A stretch of DNA of 64,000 nt from Avena insularis (GCA_023614405.1 JAJUPC010000236.1:336001-400000); one strand, 5' to 3'. Positions 30,800 to 44,700 are shown, counted from the stretch's first letter. The notes: a model not told the origin generated them from the sequence alone. Program-made: numbers and translations.

Positions 30800-33700
30800 A
30801 TGTAGTGCTGGGTATGTTTTCTGTCAACTTAGTTTTAGCCAGAGTGTTGTTTGATTTTGGAGCATTGCACTCATTTGTCACCGAAGAATTTGCATGCACT
30901 AGTAAGATTCACCCAACCAACTTGAAGCATGTCATGATAGTTCAAATCCCTGGTTCAACTACAAAAGCTAGAAAAATTTGCAAAGTTGTGCCTATCAGAT
31001 TACATGGGATAGATTTTTATGCCAACCTAATAGTACTTGGAACCAAAGGTTTGGAAGTAGTACTAGGAATGGATTGGATGTCAAAGCATAAAGGATTGAT
31101 TGACTGTGCCAAGAAAGCCATCACCATGACCAGTAGCTCTGGAGTATCAGTAGAGCATATATCTAAAACCTTCCCCGTCAATTCAAGTGCAATAAGATTC
31201 TAGCCCTACCCACCATAGACCAAGTCAGAGTAGTCTGTGAATACCCTAACGTATTCCCAGATGAATTGCCTAGTATGCCCCCGGATAGGGATATTGAGTC
31301 CATTATTGAACTAATCCCCGGAACAGGTCCCATTGCTCAGAGACCCTATAGCATGAACCCCTCAGAGTTAGTGGAACTGAAGAAGCAGTTGGATGCTATG
31401 CTGGAGAAAGGCTTAATTCAACCAAGCGCATCGCCATGGAGATCGCCTGTTTTGTTCGTCGATAAGAAAGATGGAGGCAACCGTTTATGCACAGATTACA
31501 GGAAGCTGAATGATGTCACAATCAAAAACTAGTACCCATTGCCAAAGATAGAGGATCTATTCGATCAGTTGACCGATGCCAGTGTGTTCTCTAAGATCGA
31601 TGTTAGGACTGGTTATCACCAACTTAAGATTCGTGCAACAGATATTCCAAAGACCGCCTTTACTACTCGTTATGGATTATACGAGTATACAGTCATGTAT
31701 TTTGGATTAACCAATGCCCCTGCTTATTTCATGAATCTCATGAATAAGATCTTTATGAATTTTCTAGATAAGTTTGTCATTGTGTTTATCGATGATATCC
31801 TTATCTACTCCAAGTCAGAAGAAGAGCATGAGCAACATCTGAGAATCATTCTTGAAACCCTTGGAGAGCATCAGTTGTATGCCAAGTTCAGCAAATGTGA
31901 GTTTTGGCTGAAAGAAGTAGGATTCCTAGGACATGTTGTGTCTGTCGGAGGAGTCGCTGTTGATCCCGCCAAGATCAAAGATGTCGAAGAATGGGAAGCC
32001 CCAACCACTCAAACCCAAGTCCGTGCATTTCTCGGATTAGCGGGATATTACCGCAAGTTCGTAGAAGGATTTTCAAGCATCACAAGTCCCATGACCCAAT
32101 TATTGAAGAAGGACAAGAAGTTTGAATGGACCGACAAATGTGAACTAAGTTTCCAAGAGCTGAAGAAGAGATTGATTTCAGCACCAATATTGATCATGCC
32201 AGATATCAAGAAGCCGTTTGATGTGTATTGTGATGCATCCAAGATTGGTCTCGGATGTGTATTGATGCAAGAAGGCAAAGTCATCGCATATCTATCTCGC
32301 CAACTTAAGCAACATGAGCAGAACTACCCTACCCATGATCTTGAGTTAGCAGCCGTAGTTTTGGCATTAAAGACATGGCGTCATTATCTTATGGGTAATC
32401 GCTGTGAGATTTACTCATATCACAAAAGCTTGAAGTATTTTCACTTAGAAGGAGCTGAATATGAGGCAAAGGAGATGGATAGAGTTAATCAAGGATTATG
32501 ACCTTGACATTCACTATCACCCCGGCAAAGCCAATGTGGTAGCAGATGCTCTTAGCAGATTGCCGTGTAGATTAAACACTATGATCAAGGAGAAGCAACC
32601 AAGTTTGTACGAGGAGTTGGGGCACTTTAGAACTAAGCTAGTTAGCAAAGGATTCTTAGCTAGCATTGAACTTCAACCCACTTGGATTGACCAAATCAAG
32701 GAAGCCCAAAACAGAAATGAAAGTATCGACGGAATCAAACGTCGTATTGGTACAGGAAAGGTACCTGGATTCACCGAAGACAAAGAAGGAGTTTTGTGGC
32801 ACAAAGGACGTATCGGTGTGCCAGTAGATTCGGAGCTGAAGCAAGTCATCATGCAGGAAGCTCATGATACTCTTTATTCTATCCACCCCGGAGGAACGAA
32901 GATGTATCAGGATTTGAAAGAGAAATTTCGGTGGCACAAGATGAAGAGAGAAATAGGAAGCTACATCGCCAAGTGTGATATCTGTCAGAGAGTCAAAGCA
33001 GAACATTAGAGGCCCGCAGGACTGTTGCAACCATTGCAGATTCCGGAATGGAAATGGGATTCCGTCGGAATGGACTTTATCACCGGTTTGCCTACTTCTA
33101 GTAGGGGAAATGACTCAATCTGGGTCATAGTTGATAGACTGTCCAAGGTAGCTCATTTTATACCTGTCAAGATAGCCTACCAGAGTTCGAAGCTAGCATA
33201 GTTGTACATCACTAGAATCGTCAGTTTGCATGGAACCCCCAAGACCATAGTATCAGATCGAGGAACCCAATTTACCTCGAGATTTTGGCAGAAAGTCCAA
33301 GAAGGATTAGGAACCAAGTTGAATTTCAGCACCACTTATCACCCGCAAACCCATGGACAGACTGAAAGAGTCAACCAAATCCTAGAAGATATGTTGAGAG
33401 CTTGTGTGTTAGAGTATGGATCAAAATGGGAAGATTGCCTGCCTTTCGCAGAATTCTCATACAACAACAGTTATCAAGCCAGTTTGCGAATGGCCCCATT
33501 TGAGTTCTTATATGGAAGGAAATGCCGTACCCCTTTGAATTGGTCGCAAGTAGGTTTTTGGACCCGACATCCTCCGAGAAGCCGAAGTGAAGGTTCACAA
33601 AGTCCGTGAGCACCTCAAGACCGCCCAATCCAGACATAAGAGTTATGCTGACAAGAGAAGGAGAGACCCGACTTTCAATGTCGGAGATTTTGTGTATCTC

Positions 33701-34117
33701 AAGGTTTCGCCATTGAAGGGAACCCAATGTTTTAGTCTAAAAGGAAAATAAGCCCCCAGATATATCGGACCCTTCAAGATTCTCAATCGTCGAGGAGAAG
33801 TATCTTATCAACTGGAACTGCCACAAGAGATGTCTGCCATCCACAATGTGTTCCATATCTCGTTACATCGCAAATGCCTAGAAGTGCCGGAGAAGACCAA
33901 AGTTTTCAAGAACATCGATCACCGAGCCATTGATATCAACAAGGATCTGACGTATCGTGAAGTTCCCATCCGTATCTTGGAGGAAGCCTACAGAACCACC
34001 AGGACCCGGAGTATCAAATTTCTCAAGATCCAATGGAGCAACCATACCGAAGAAGAAGCCACTTGGGAGCAAGAAGATTACATTAGGACTGAGTTTCTAG
34101 ATCTCTTTAGTTCCTAG
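30800..34117 (+). pseudogene. Protease-RT-RNase H-integrase-chromodomain, broken
   Basis: Domains in order: protease (LFDFGALHSFVTEEF near 30850, where the usual DSGA reads DFGA); RT ([11 protein letters not shown], a TAG at 31530, then the catalytic block [11 protein letters not shown] near 31790); RNase H ([17 protein letters not shown] near 32230); integrase zinc finger (CDICQRVKAEH near 32975), core Asp in [10 protein letters not shown] and VSDRGTQF and Glu in HGQTERVNQ (about 33365); and the chromodomain near 33990-34110 (FLKIQWSNHTEEEATWEQED). Frames shift near 32480 and 33580; further stops are at 33007 and 33199. Chromodomains direct integration to heterochromatin in this group. Confidence 0.93.
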
Positions 34118-34150
34118 TTTTCCTTCTTAAATCTCGGGACGAGATTTTGT

Positions 34151-34166
34151 TTAAGGGGGGAAGGTT
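34151..34166 (+). promoter_or_regulatory. Polypurine tract of the Tekay-like element
   Basis: TTAAGGGGGGAAGGT lies immediately before the TG of the 3' LTR. Confidence 0.88.
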
Positions 34167-37100
34167 TGTAACATCCCAAAACTTTAATCCAATATATTAA
34201 GATCCAAATCACCCAATTTAGGGTTAACAAAAAACTTTTTCTCATTTAAAATCTTTAAGCATTCATATGTGTGTTGCATTAAATAGGAGTTGCTTTGAAA
34301 TACCATGATTGTTTGTTCTAATGGTTGTAAAATGATTCTAAGATGAATGCCACATCATGTAAATCAATCCCAAGAAAAAACCAAACAAAAATAAATCAAA
34401 TACAATACAATTAACAATGGAAATGGTCACTTTTGCCATTTTAATCACCTAGCCCACTTTGGGTATTCCTAGCACTCAATTTCCAACAGAAACAATTGTG
34501 GATCTTTGCACCCCTTGCTAGTACAAGTTCAGATGTACCAAGGCCCACTTTGTGATCTTCCAAAAACTTTCAAACTCTAAATTTAAAAGACATTTGAAAA
34601 TCAAATCTAGTTCATATGTCTAGATCACCCTTTTTCAAAAACCATCCAAATGAATTCCATTTAACAAATCCTAGCAACCAGAGATGCTTAAGCATGTGAC
34701 TAACAACTCCACCAAATTTCAGCTCAAAATTCCAAACTTGATTTCTTTCAGCCATTTTGTCAAACACTTGGAGTGCACAAATCAGATAAAAACGAAAAAC
34801 ACTAGTGTGAGCAGTGTTCTGGCCAAACTTGTCTCCCACATTGCCCCCAAAACCTCTCTGGTGCATCCCCTACCCTTTTCTAGCCCGGCCAACCACTGTG
34901 CCCACGACCAAATGGGCATGGCCATAATGCCGAGCACCTTGCGCCCCCTCACCGGCGATAGTGCACCCCTAGAGCCGCCAGCCTCGCCCACCTTGCCCAA
35001 CGGGTCACTCGTGGTCCACTTCCCCCTCTAGGCCAGCCCTAGCTCAAGGACAGAGCGAGGAGAAGCCAGGAACAGTCGCGCCCGGAACGTGTCTGCCATG
35101 CCGACGCCACCTGTAGAGCACGCCTGGTCCCCGCTCAGCCAGACCCCGCCTCGCTCTCGCCGCCCACCTACATGATCACCACCACCCCAGGAAGCTACTA
35201 GACATGCCCATTTCCCCGACAGTGTCCCGTAGTCGCCGGCCACCACAAAGTTCGCCGTCGATAGAGACATCGTGCGCGCCGTGCCGCTCACGTCTCCCGA
35301 CCACCTCGCGCTGCACACTCACCTCCGTGACACTCGCCACGGCACCGCCCACCGTCCTAGCCCGTTGTGCCGTCGTCACCGGCGAGCTCCACCCATGCCT
35401 CTCTGCACCCCTCGCCCCGCTATAAATAGAGTGCCTCCCAGCACCGTCTCCTCACACCATCCCCATCCACTCCCCCTCAAAAACCTCCCAGAGCCCCACC
35501 GGATCAAGCCGCAGCCCGTAGCGCCAGCATTTCGCCGAAGTCTGCCGCGGAAGGAGGAGAAGGGCGCCAGTGATCCAGGCCATCTCCTGGGACGCCGCCG
35601 GTACCAGGAGAACCGCCGTTGTCGTATTGTTTATTTGCCCACCTCGCCGCACTCGCTGGAGCCCCGGTACACCCCCACTGCACCCTCACCGACCGTGCTA
35701 GGGTTTGTTCCCGTCGTGAACTGTTCCGGCGCGAATGATGGATGTGAGCCATTGATCCAGGATCTAATCATGCGGCCACCGTCCTCCCATACCGATTCGG
35801 CAACCCCTTTCCCACTGACAGGTGGGCCCCCCACTTAAAACCAGCTCGGGCGCTGTGTGGAGTAAACTGGGTCGGCCCATTTATTTCCCGCGCGACCCAT
35901 TTGATTCAAATTTAGCTTTTTTCTTTTTAGACTTAGACTTAGTTATGTCCCTTAGTTTAAAAATCAATTCAGAGAGTTTTACAAATCCAAATTGAGTGAA
36001 TCCAATTTTGTTGGAAAGCAAATTAAAATCTCTATCCAAGCCCGTTGGATTTAAATCATTTAGATTTATAGATCTCTACTAGCTAAAATAAAAAGACAGA
36101 AGCTTTTGCACATTCAAACATTTTTATAAAATCAACCATAATAGCTTTTGAGTTGAGTCCAACTCTCAAAAATCACATTTAACCATACCTATCTGAATAT
36201 CTAATAATATTAAGGTGTGCGTGCAGTGACTTTGGACTAGTACCAAAATAATGCTATATAGGCATTTCTAGTCACTTTAAATCATTAATTATTAAACTTA
36301 AACTTATTAAAATGTGATCCCACCTTTAAATCACATTCCCATGCTTTAGAATATGTGGTGAGGACATGTGTCCACATGATCCCATATTTTAATTGGAGAA
36401 TATTAAATCTTAGTTAATTTCAATGAGTAGAAATTACTTTTCTCAAATAAAATAAATGAAACTAGTTCATTAAACCTTATGATGTTTGTGATGATAATAG
36501 ATCATCAAATGTGTGCTATAGTGTGCTAAGTAGACTAGTTAAGTATTGTTTGCTGATTGTGTATTCCGTATGTATTTATAGACGATAGTATCGACCAAGT
36601 CTACGAGGAGGAGGAGTTCTACCAAGAGGAGGAGGAAGAGAATTTCAACCATTGCACCAACCAAGGCAAGCCATCATTAACAATGCAAGCTAACCCTTGC
36701 AAGCTAGATAACCTAAGCAAAGGCATTATGCATGCTTTGGTTATACCATTTATACTTATACCTACCCCAAGTTTTATTTACAAGCTTTACTTTCTTTACT
36801 TTACCAAAGTTTCTTACTTGTTTATAGATAGCATAAAGAGTATAAAACTTGACATATCTAGTTAGACTTAGATGTCATTCTATGGAATGATATTGATATT
36901 AGCAGCCTAACTTAGTGAACACTCTTGACTTAGTAGTTTAGAGCTAAACCAAAACTTGATCACTTTAGATGGGAATACTTGGTGAAAATGACTTGTGAAA
37001 ACCTTGGAATGATGAGTCATTCTATTGAGATGTTTTGACATGTGTTGAGAAACACAAATGGTTTATGATGATGATGAAAATGTGAAGGCATGAGCCTTAG

Positions 37101-38087
37101 CCCTTTTATAAAAACTGATGGTTGGGTTCGGATGTGATACCATTCCAATTTTACCGTACAACCACAATACCTGAATTGGGTAAGGCTTAGCAGGAAGTTT
37201 ATATGCACTAGTATTAGTTCCCTCGCGGGAGAGGTTTGAGATGAGGCTACCTCTCAATGTTGTCCACATATGCAGTGCCCAGGATGACAAATGGTCATGG
37301 CTAGGAGGCCAAGCTCATAGGAGAGGTGCTTATACTAGAGTGTGTAAAGGAAATGTTATGTTTGATTACTTGCATACTAAGTATGATGATTCAGGGTTAT
37401 CCCTGACAGATGTATCGAATTTTGTGGTGAAAGTGTACCACCTCCACAGAGTGTCAAACTATTCGAATAGCCGCGTCCGTGGTTATGGACAGTTGGAGTG
37501 GCCATACTGTTCTGTTGTCAGATGTTTTCAAAATGACTTATGAAATGAGTTGTGACATGACTTGACCACAACAGAGTTGTGACTATGATAACTAAGTTCC
37601 CACTTAGGTGATTTAGAACTTTATTTTATCTTTCTTTGTTTCTGAACTCAGCTTAGGTTTCAAACTTAGCTTTACAAATAAACTTAGAACTTACCATTCC
37701 TACTAGAACTACCTTACTTGTTAGTGATAGTTTGCGAGTAGTTAAAGAGTACTCATGGCTTTTGTCCTTGGCTATTCCTATGGCCAGACTATGAGGAGGA
37801 CTACCCTGAAGGAGGACAGCAGGACGGGTATGACAACTAGGATCATCTCCCATCGTCAGCATTGCCTGTGACACTGAAGATGGACCCCACCGCTACGCTA
37901 TTTATTCTGCTACTTGTTTGTATTAAGACTGGATCCTGAGATCCTTTATTTGTGTAAGACCTTATTATGGTTTGTAATGGATGATGTACTGTGATATCCA
38001 ATCTGTTATGTCTCGCAAAAATGGTAATCCTAGGATTGCGATGTATGGCATAACAGGCATCTGGGATTAAAAATCAGGGTGCTGACA
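34167..38087 (+). repeat. 3' LTR of the Tekay-like element
   Basis: A 3.92-kb LTR from TGTAACATCCC to GCTGACA. The part from 34850 on matches the truncated 5' LTR. A TATA box is at 35421-35428, with a GC-rich downstream leader. The first 680 bp have no counterpart at the 5' end. Confidence 0.92.
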
Positions 38088-38499
38088 TAACTAGGGAAGG
38101 TGCAGAGTTGGTCCAGCACCACAGAGGAGCGGTGAGCAATGGAACAGCAAGAACAGGAATGGCAGAGATGCGTGAAGGAGAAGTAGATGTGGGGAAAATT
38201 ACCGCACGGTGAACCCCTACTTAACCTCTCAGGAGATGCCATCCAACGGCCAGGAGAAAATCAATCCAGCATGTGGCACACATCGACGTCGACGCGTGGC
38301 AAGGTTAACTCACGAACCATCGCCCACTCCACCCATTACTCGCGAGAATCAAGGAGACACAGTTAAACCAGAAGATTATGCATGCCTGGTCAAATCCAAG
38401 TGAGTGAATGGGACCCACTACTCGCCACGTCCCATCAAAGCCGCTCACGTGGGCAACTGAGGTCATCTTACCATCAGAAATGACGTCATCAACTCCAGC
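38088..38499. other. Unassigned stretch after LTR
   Basis: No gene or repeat recognised. It contains several CG-rich stretches (CATCGACGTCGACGCG near 38281). Confidence 0.4.
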
Positions 38500-39760
38500 A
38501 GGAGCACTTTTTGACTGCTTTAGTCCTTACTCGAGTCTTCGACTCAACCAAGCACTCGGGGGCTACTCCTAACAAGAGCGCTGGCCGCACACCTAAGGAA
38601 ATTTTCTTTCTAAGACATTGAAGAACCCTTCACTCGAATCAATGATTCGACTGTGGAATTCGGGTTACTCCCATAGGGAGGGCTGAAAGCACATTCGACT
38701 GAAACAATCAAAAAAGACGACAATAGTCGCAAAATATTTATAGTCCCCACTCGAGTCTTCGACTCGAACAGACACTCAGGGGCTACTCCCATAGGGAGCG
38801 TTGGCCACGCAACCTATGATTTTTTCTTACACAGAACTACGTGTTGACAACATCTACACTCGAAAGCATCGGTGACTCCGCCTCATAACTTCCCTGCAAA
38901 GAGACTGCATCTCTTGGGTCACCTGAATCATCTCCGTGATGACAAAATTCGGATGCCGCATCTACGACGTGAAGATGGCAACGCATCTACTGCACTCTAC
39001 TAGAAAATATCTATGCCTACAGGTATGATGAAATATGCCTTGACGGATGCGTCGAGTGCTCACACTTATACACTGGGATTCGAACTCCTGTAAGACCTCC
39101 ACAACCTGAGTCGAATTACACCGGCACTTTTTCCGAATTCGAGTCCGGGGACTCGAGTTTGAGTAGATTGCGTTGTTTTGTCCTAAGGCAGTTAACTGAT
39201 CCCGATGCATCAGATGAATCAGGAACGTATATCAACAATCCATAGATATCAATCAAAGCACTAGAAAATATACTAAGTTGTGCACTCGAAAGACTTCATA
39301 AAGTCTCCACTCGAATCTACGATTCCACTGGACACTCGGGGGCTACTGGCGTGGGAATACCTTATAGGTACTCGAGTTTGGCATATCGGTCCAGGTATAG
39401 CAGAAGCCCACGGCGTTACCAGGGCCCAATGCAGGATTGGGTGACTCATGGAGACTCCGATTGCTTGCAGCACAAGATGAAGCTTAAGATAGAAAGTTTA
39501 AAGGGACAAACCCTAATCTGTAACCGACTCGACTTGCTACCCGAGACCTAGCCTATCTATATAAAGGCTAGGAGGGGAGGCGAGGAGTACAATCACAACC
39601 CTAGTTTCCACAACCATCGCCAGATTGCATCTACGTGCCCCTGTAACTTTCGACTCCCTCGACAATTCCAAGAGCAGACAAGCAGGAGTAGGGACCTCTA
39701 CGAGACCTGAACCTGGGTAAACCTTGCATCCCTGTGTGATTGTTTGCTAGCCAATTGATG
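38500..39760 (+). repeat. LTR-like fragment of another gypsy element
   Basis: A motif pairing ACTCGAGTCTTCGACTC with CACTCGGGGGCTACT occurs near 38528, 38750 and, in altered form, 39305. A TATA box (CTATATAAAGG, 39557) and a downstream leader ending in GACCTGAACCTGGGTAAACC complete an LTR promoter layout. Such U3 repeats are common in Tat-like grass elements. Exact ends were not found. Confidence 0.62.
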
Positions 39761-40376
39761 CCTCCAGCGCTCCCTCCTTCTCCAAAACCCAAGTCCATAA
39801 CAATGGGCATTGATGAGTTAACCCCTCGTCACTACTTCTTCAAGAAATTTGTCCTACAATAAGAAGCAAGACCTCTACTTTGCCAAGTTGGATGAGTACG
39901 TCAAGCCAATGACACCAGATGAACTTGAAGAGTGCAAGGTGTCGAGAACCAATACTTGTGCCACTAGGGCCACCACCACAATGGCCCCAAGAGAAATCTC
40001 AAGCTATAACCACCCTCCAGAACATGTGCAATATCCTTCTAGTGCCACCACAATAATGGCACCCCAAGTACAAAAGGATAAAATCCTATGCTACAAGTGC
40101 AATGACTGTCGTAGTCCTGGTACTAGGGGTACCACGATACAATGGCCGTCAGGCCCACCGCCTGAGTCATGATGCCCTCCATAGGTAGAAGCATCCCGCA
40201 GCGTCGCCTCATGAGGTGAACCCCCGGGCGACCAGCCCCTCAAGAGCCTCGCCCGAGTCTCCCTCATGGCGGTCACCTCACGAGGGGGGACTCAGGCCTT
40301 CCTGGGTCTCCACCGGGCCTCAGATAGTTTGGAGCATGCCCTAGGGGCGTACTCATAATCTTACAGAAAAAGGAGG
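39761..40376 (+). other. Mixed retroelement debris
   Basis: 39849-40172 is an open frame (MSYNKKQDLYFAKLDEYVK) with Thr-rich sequence and CYKCND, a possible half zinc knuckle. 40170-40330 is a GC-rich stretch with CCTCACGAGG-like inverted motifs resembling grass LTR sequence. Neither could be assigned to a family. Confidence 0.4.
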
Positions 40377-40885
40377 CACTAGTACAAACACATTACTTAG
40401 AGACGTTAATTTCCCATGGGCCTCAGTCGGTTTCTCGTTCTAGCTCAAGCGCATAACTTTCTAACGCACAACCTGAGCCGGTTTTTATTTTTGGCTCTAA
40501 GATACTAAACCTCGGACTGTGCAAAAAGGAAAATGCCTCTAACATGTACGAGATGGAGACGACCCGTATTTTCGAACCGCTTGCAAGAACTCCTCTACCT
40601 CAGACGGCCTATACTAGGAACCGTCTACAACAGTTAGGCGACCTGAGTCGGCTATTATGATGAGCCGCCTTCATAAGTTTCAAACCTGAGACGGCTCCAT
40701 GTTTCGTCCTTCTCTTATAAATTTCCTCTTTAAGACTGGTTATTATAGTAGCTGCCTCTACAATCTGAGACGGAGTTAACCTACAACGTCTCTTAGAGTT
40801 TCCCAGGGGGAGTCAGCCTTTTTTCCCGACCGTCTCTAGGTTATCTTCGCACCGAGACGACGTCTTTAAGAAACCGCCTCTAGTG
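40377..40885. mobile_element. CACTA transposon left end with subterminal repeats
   Basis: CACTAGTACAAACACATTAC starts an array of short, variably oriented units of the type CCTGAGACGGC, GAGCCG and GAACCGTCTC (about fifteen between 40400 and 40880). A CACTA terminus followed by clustered subterminal motifs is diagnostic of En/Spm-type ends, where transposase binds. AGG precedes the terminus. No perfect matching right terminus was found. Confidence 0.7.
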
Positions 40886-41099
40886 ATTCATACCTATATT
40901 AGGCAGCTTTCGGCTACTGTTTACCAGCGACCATGATATCCGAATGGTCCGAAATAATCCGGGATGCAACTGGATAATCTGGAATACAAATATTATATTT
41001 ATTGTCAAGAGAAGTCTCAAAAACCCTAACATAGCTAATATGTCACACAAATCAAAGTACACCACAATACATATCACAAATCAATGTAAACACTAGCAT

Positions 41100-44000
41100 T
41101 GACATAGCTAGCAAGGCATGGTAAGTATTACAGTTTCAAGAACCCTGGCATTAATCGACTAGGCATACTTGTTCTTAGAAGGATTCGGCGTGGAACTCTC
41201 CGTCGCCTTTTAGCACTTGTTGAGCAAGAAATTCAGAAAGCTCCACGCAGATCATTTTTAGCTTGGCTATCGACAATACTGTCTATTCAATTTGCGGACA
41301 CTATGTAAGTTAAACCATGATCAAAACCGGTACCAATAAGAAGAATATTTCAATAAAAAAAAAAGATAATGTCTGCATACCATTTTTTCTGGTCTATGAT
41401 CAACCAGGTTAGCCATCATGATGCTCATATGTTGGAGAACATAGTAGCCGCAAAGATGCATCGATGGAGGCTGCTGGTGGCACTGAAATAGAGTATATGT
41501 GGAAATGACCATATTAACCAGACAATATATTTAACATGCATGCATATATATATGTACAAGTGCTGGTAGAAACTAACCGGTTGACCCATGTGACGGGTTA
41601 GCTCTTTGTATTTCATCCTTGCATTTGATTCTCTCGAACGAACTACTTTAAACAATGTAAAAGCAGGAAGACAAAAAGTCTATCATTACAAATTCAGGAT
41701 GTATATCTCTTTTATTATGTAGATGAAAGGATTAAATCACCTGTTAATAAGCCTCCGTACATCATCATGATTTGCATTCTTTTAGTTATGATAAGAATCG
41801 AGATAATTCACATGGCCATCCAAAAGTGAGATAGCGATAAGCATCCAATGAAAACTAAATGTTGAACCAATTATTAGTTGGGTGAAACCACACAAATTCA
41901 TAAACGAGGATGCGGTAATAATTAAGCTAGCATATTCTTTATGAAAAGGCCATGGAATGGGTTCCTGATCTTTTCCCTTCTCCAACACGTTGTTGATGTA
42001 ATCTTCGACATTCCTTTTGTTATGGTCCATGCACGCCCGGGATGAAATGGCAGGGCTGACAAACAATATTTTATGCTTATAGGTCCTGGCTCTCACAAAT
42101 AATAACCTACATACAGATACACATATATGTGAACAAATTTAAAACAGTATAGATAACTGGTAGCTAGAACCATGCAAGCATAGATATATCCTGATGCATT
42201 GATTGTTAAATACTCACAATTGCATGGATCTCATTATGTAGATGTCGATCTGTATTCATATCAAGGTACAAGTCCTTCCAACTCACGGGGAAATTGGAAG
42301 CATCACTACTGCTATCATGATGGTGAAAGGATTCAGCAGGTAAGCGACCGAATATTCCAATTTCTTGCATGTTCTCTGGCTTGTTTAAATTATCCACATA
42401 GTGCTTGTGAAACAACACAATGTCTTTGCCAAGCTCAGCCTCAATATTACTAACATCACATTTTATTAGTTTCCCCCAAGATTATAAAATGTCTCGTGTG
42501 TTGGGCTCCCCCACCTTACCGCCCCCTCAAAGAATGATTGCATCTGCTCGGTGTCCCTTTGACTGAGGTCTGCATTAGTAAGATTAGACGGTGAGTGTTG
42601 CTTGGTCTTCACATTTTTTGTAGCGGTCCTGGCATAATTTTTGTCCTTGACCATGGTAGCTTTGGTTTTCACAGGAGCTCGAGGATTCCCTGTGGGCTTG
42701 GAAAGCGCATTTGAGCATGTAATCCTAGCTGGAGCTGGTGGCACCCCCTTGGCAGCCAAAATAGTCGTGGTGTATTTAGCATTGGGCACAATACTAGGGT
42801 CTTTTATGGCAGATGCATGCACTAGTTTCTCTGCTATCTTCGGGGCTACAGGGGCACTTGTGACAACAACGCCTTATTTGTTGGAGTAATTTGTATGTTA
42901 GCCCTGGTCTTGGTGGCCACACTGGTAGGCGATGCCTATACAGTTTCTTTAGACTGGGGCACACTTGCGGGGGTATTGGCAGTGTCCATTACTATCTATG
43001 ATACAATATCCTAGGGGAGGGGCATATTCTGGCGGGGCGGCATATTTGGAGGGGGCATATTCTGGAGGCTGGGCAGCCGCGTATTGGGGGGCAACTTCTT
43101 TTCTGGGGGTGGCGCTTCTTGTGAGGAGTGCACCGTATTTGTTGGAGCTGGCACAACAACACTGATTGAGGTCTTAGCATGCACACTAGAGTGTCAGGTA
43201 CCGATCGCTTCGGTTTCCAAATGATCATCATCAACTTGAAAACCGGTGCTTCTTTGACGTTGGGAGTCAGTGTTGTCGGTGAGAGGTGTGTTGAGGCCAA
43301 GATAGCTGGCTTCTCAACAACGATATCTTTCTTTGGCCATTGGACGAAGGTGCCCTTCGCCTCAATCAGAGTCATGATTTCTTCATTGGGAGGGACTGGC
43401 AAAGCGATCCCATTGCACCCTTGTTGGACAACATCAATGTTGACCCTAGCAAAACCGTCGCGAAGAGGACAGTTGTGTACCATCTTCCCTTTGGTTGGTG
43501 GATGCACTAGCGCCCAGGCAGCCGATGCGGGTCGATCCGAGCCAACTTTCCTCGCTAGTAGCTGGCAGACGGGGGCTACATACAAAAAAGGATTTGGTTA
43601 ACTAGCATGCCATATGACAATGCATAATTCATTGATGTAATACATGATTTGAACTATCAATGGTTTAATTACCTCTATGTGATCACAAGGATAGGTGATC
43701 ACGTCAGTGTCTGTAGTAGTGTCCGTACCAGAACCGATGACGAGTTGGGAAGAAGCACAATTGGTCGGAACTGGAGGAGGTTGTAGGACAAGGGATGGTG
43801 GAACGGGATGACCCGTCAACTCCAATTCCATTCCTAGCTCTACAAGTATTTTAGCTTTCATTTTTTCTCACATCTCTTTTTCATAAAGCTCCTTCTTAGC
43901 TTTTTTGCAAGCACGCTTGTCCTCCAACTTCTAACTGCGTCATGTTTTCCACGGGGCAATGGAACTTACCCCCCTCGTGCGACCACGGTGCTCCTGGCCC

Positions 44001-44700
44001 AACATAGCTACGAGGACATCTCCCTTGAAGACACGTGCTTCCTTCTCAGCATCCTTTTCTACCTATAAAAAAATTAATGAAGCCATTAGCCCAAAAGGTG
44101 AATTTGTTGATGAAATAATCATCAATTCTAGCTAATATGTGAAGCCTCACCAATTTTCCATATGCTTCGATGTCCTCAGTCCTAACTAAAGTTGACACAC
44201 TGCCCGTTTTTTTGGGTCACATTTAGCCCTTTCTCTAGTCCAGTCTCTTGCCCTCTCGTCTCTAATATCTCCAAATGGTTTTGGCTGTCCAGATGCCTCT
44301 GCCTCTAAATCCTATAGTTCCCATATACAGGACATGCCCGCATACCCAACAGTCTCCATTCTGTGGTGGTTCTTGAATAAAAGGGTGCGCTCTCTTGCTT
44401 TTTTACTCTTTTTTTAAACTCTACAGATTTTTTCTGCACCACAAACTCATCCCAAGCCTCTTGGGTGATCTGACGGTACAGATCAAGAGGGCTATTGTTC
44501 GTCTCCATGGACTCCGTCACAATCCTGGACTTCCATTGCTTCCAGGCCTTGCATGTGATCATTATAGCAGCTCGCTCAACATGTGGCAAGTCCTTCGGTC
44601 GGGTGTTGAAATACTTGAGAACCTCTGCCTTGACGTCATCACGAGCGGCCTTTGATAATTTCCTCCATCCCAGAGTGGTTATGGGCACTCGTTCTCATGC
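41100..44700 (-). pseudogene. CACTA gene with PTTA, DUF8039 and Ulp1-like protease modules
   Basis: Minus-strand fragments read as one multi-exon gene. 44688-44305 carries a PTTA/En-Spm-type segment (WRKLSKAARDDVKAEVLKYF, then AWDEFVVQKKSVEFKKR). 43585-43200 carries a DUF8039-like domain (VNIDVVQQGCNGIALPVPP, GTFVQWPKKDIVV). 42822-42466 is a Lys/Pro/Thr-rich linker. 42100-41440 matches the Ulp1 (C48) cysteine-protease core: His in FHWMLIAISLLDG (41845), Asp in VNYLDSYHN (41795) and Cys in SMHLCGYYVLQHM (41450). C48 enzymes cleave SUMO conjugates. All three catalytic residues remain, although frames are broken or spliced between them. Confidence 0.72.

Larger units (their letters stand above)
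20745..38087 (+). mobile_element. Tekay/Del-like chromovirus with ~3.9-kb LTRs
   Basis: Truncated 5' LTR, primer site, an extra ORF, gag, protease, RT, RNase H, integrase with chromodomain, polypurine tract and a full 3' LTR follow in standard Ty3/gypsy order. The C-terminal chromodomain and RT sequence fit the Tekay/Del clade (inference from remembered motifs). A 4.36-kb non-autonomous element is nested at 24612-28972. The left ~0.7 kb of the 5' LTR is missing, so only the right end (followed by TAACT) is a real terminus. Confidence 0.9.
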
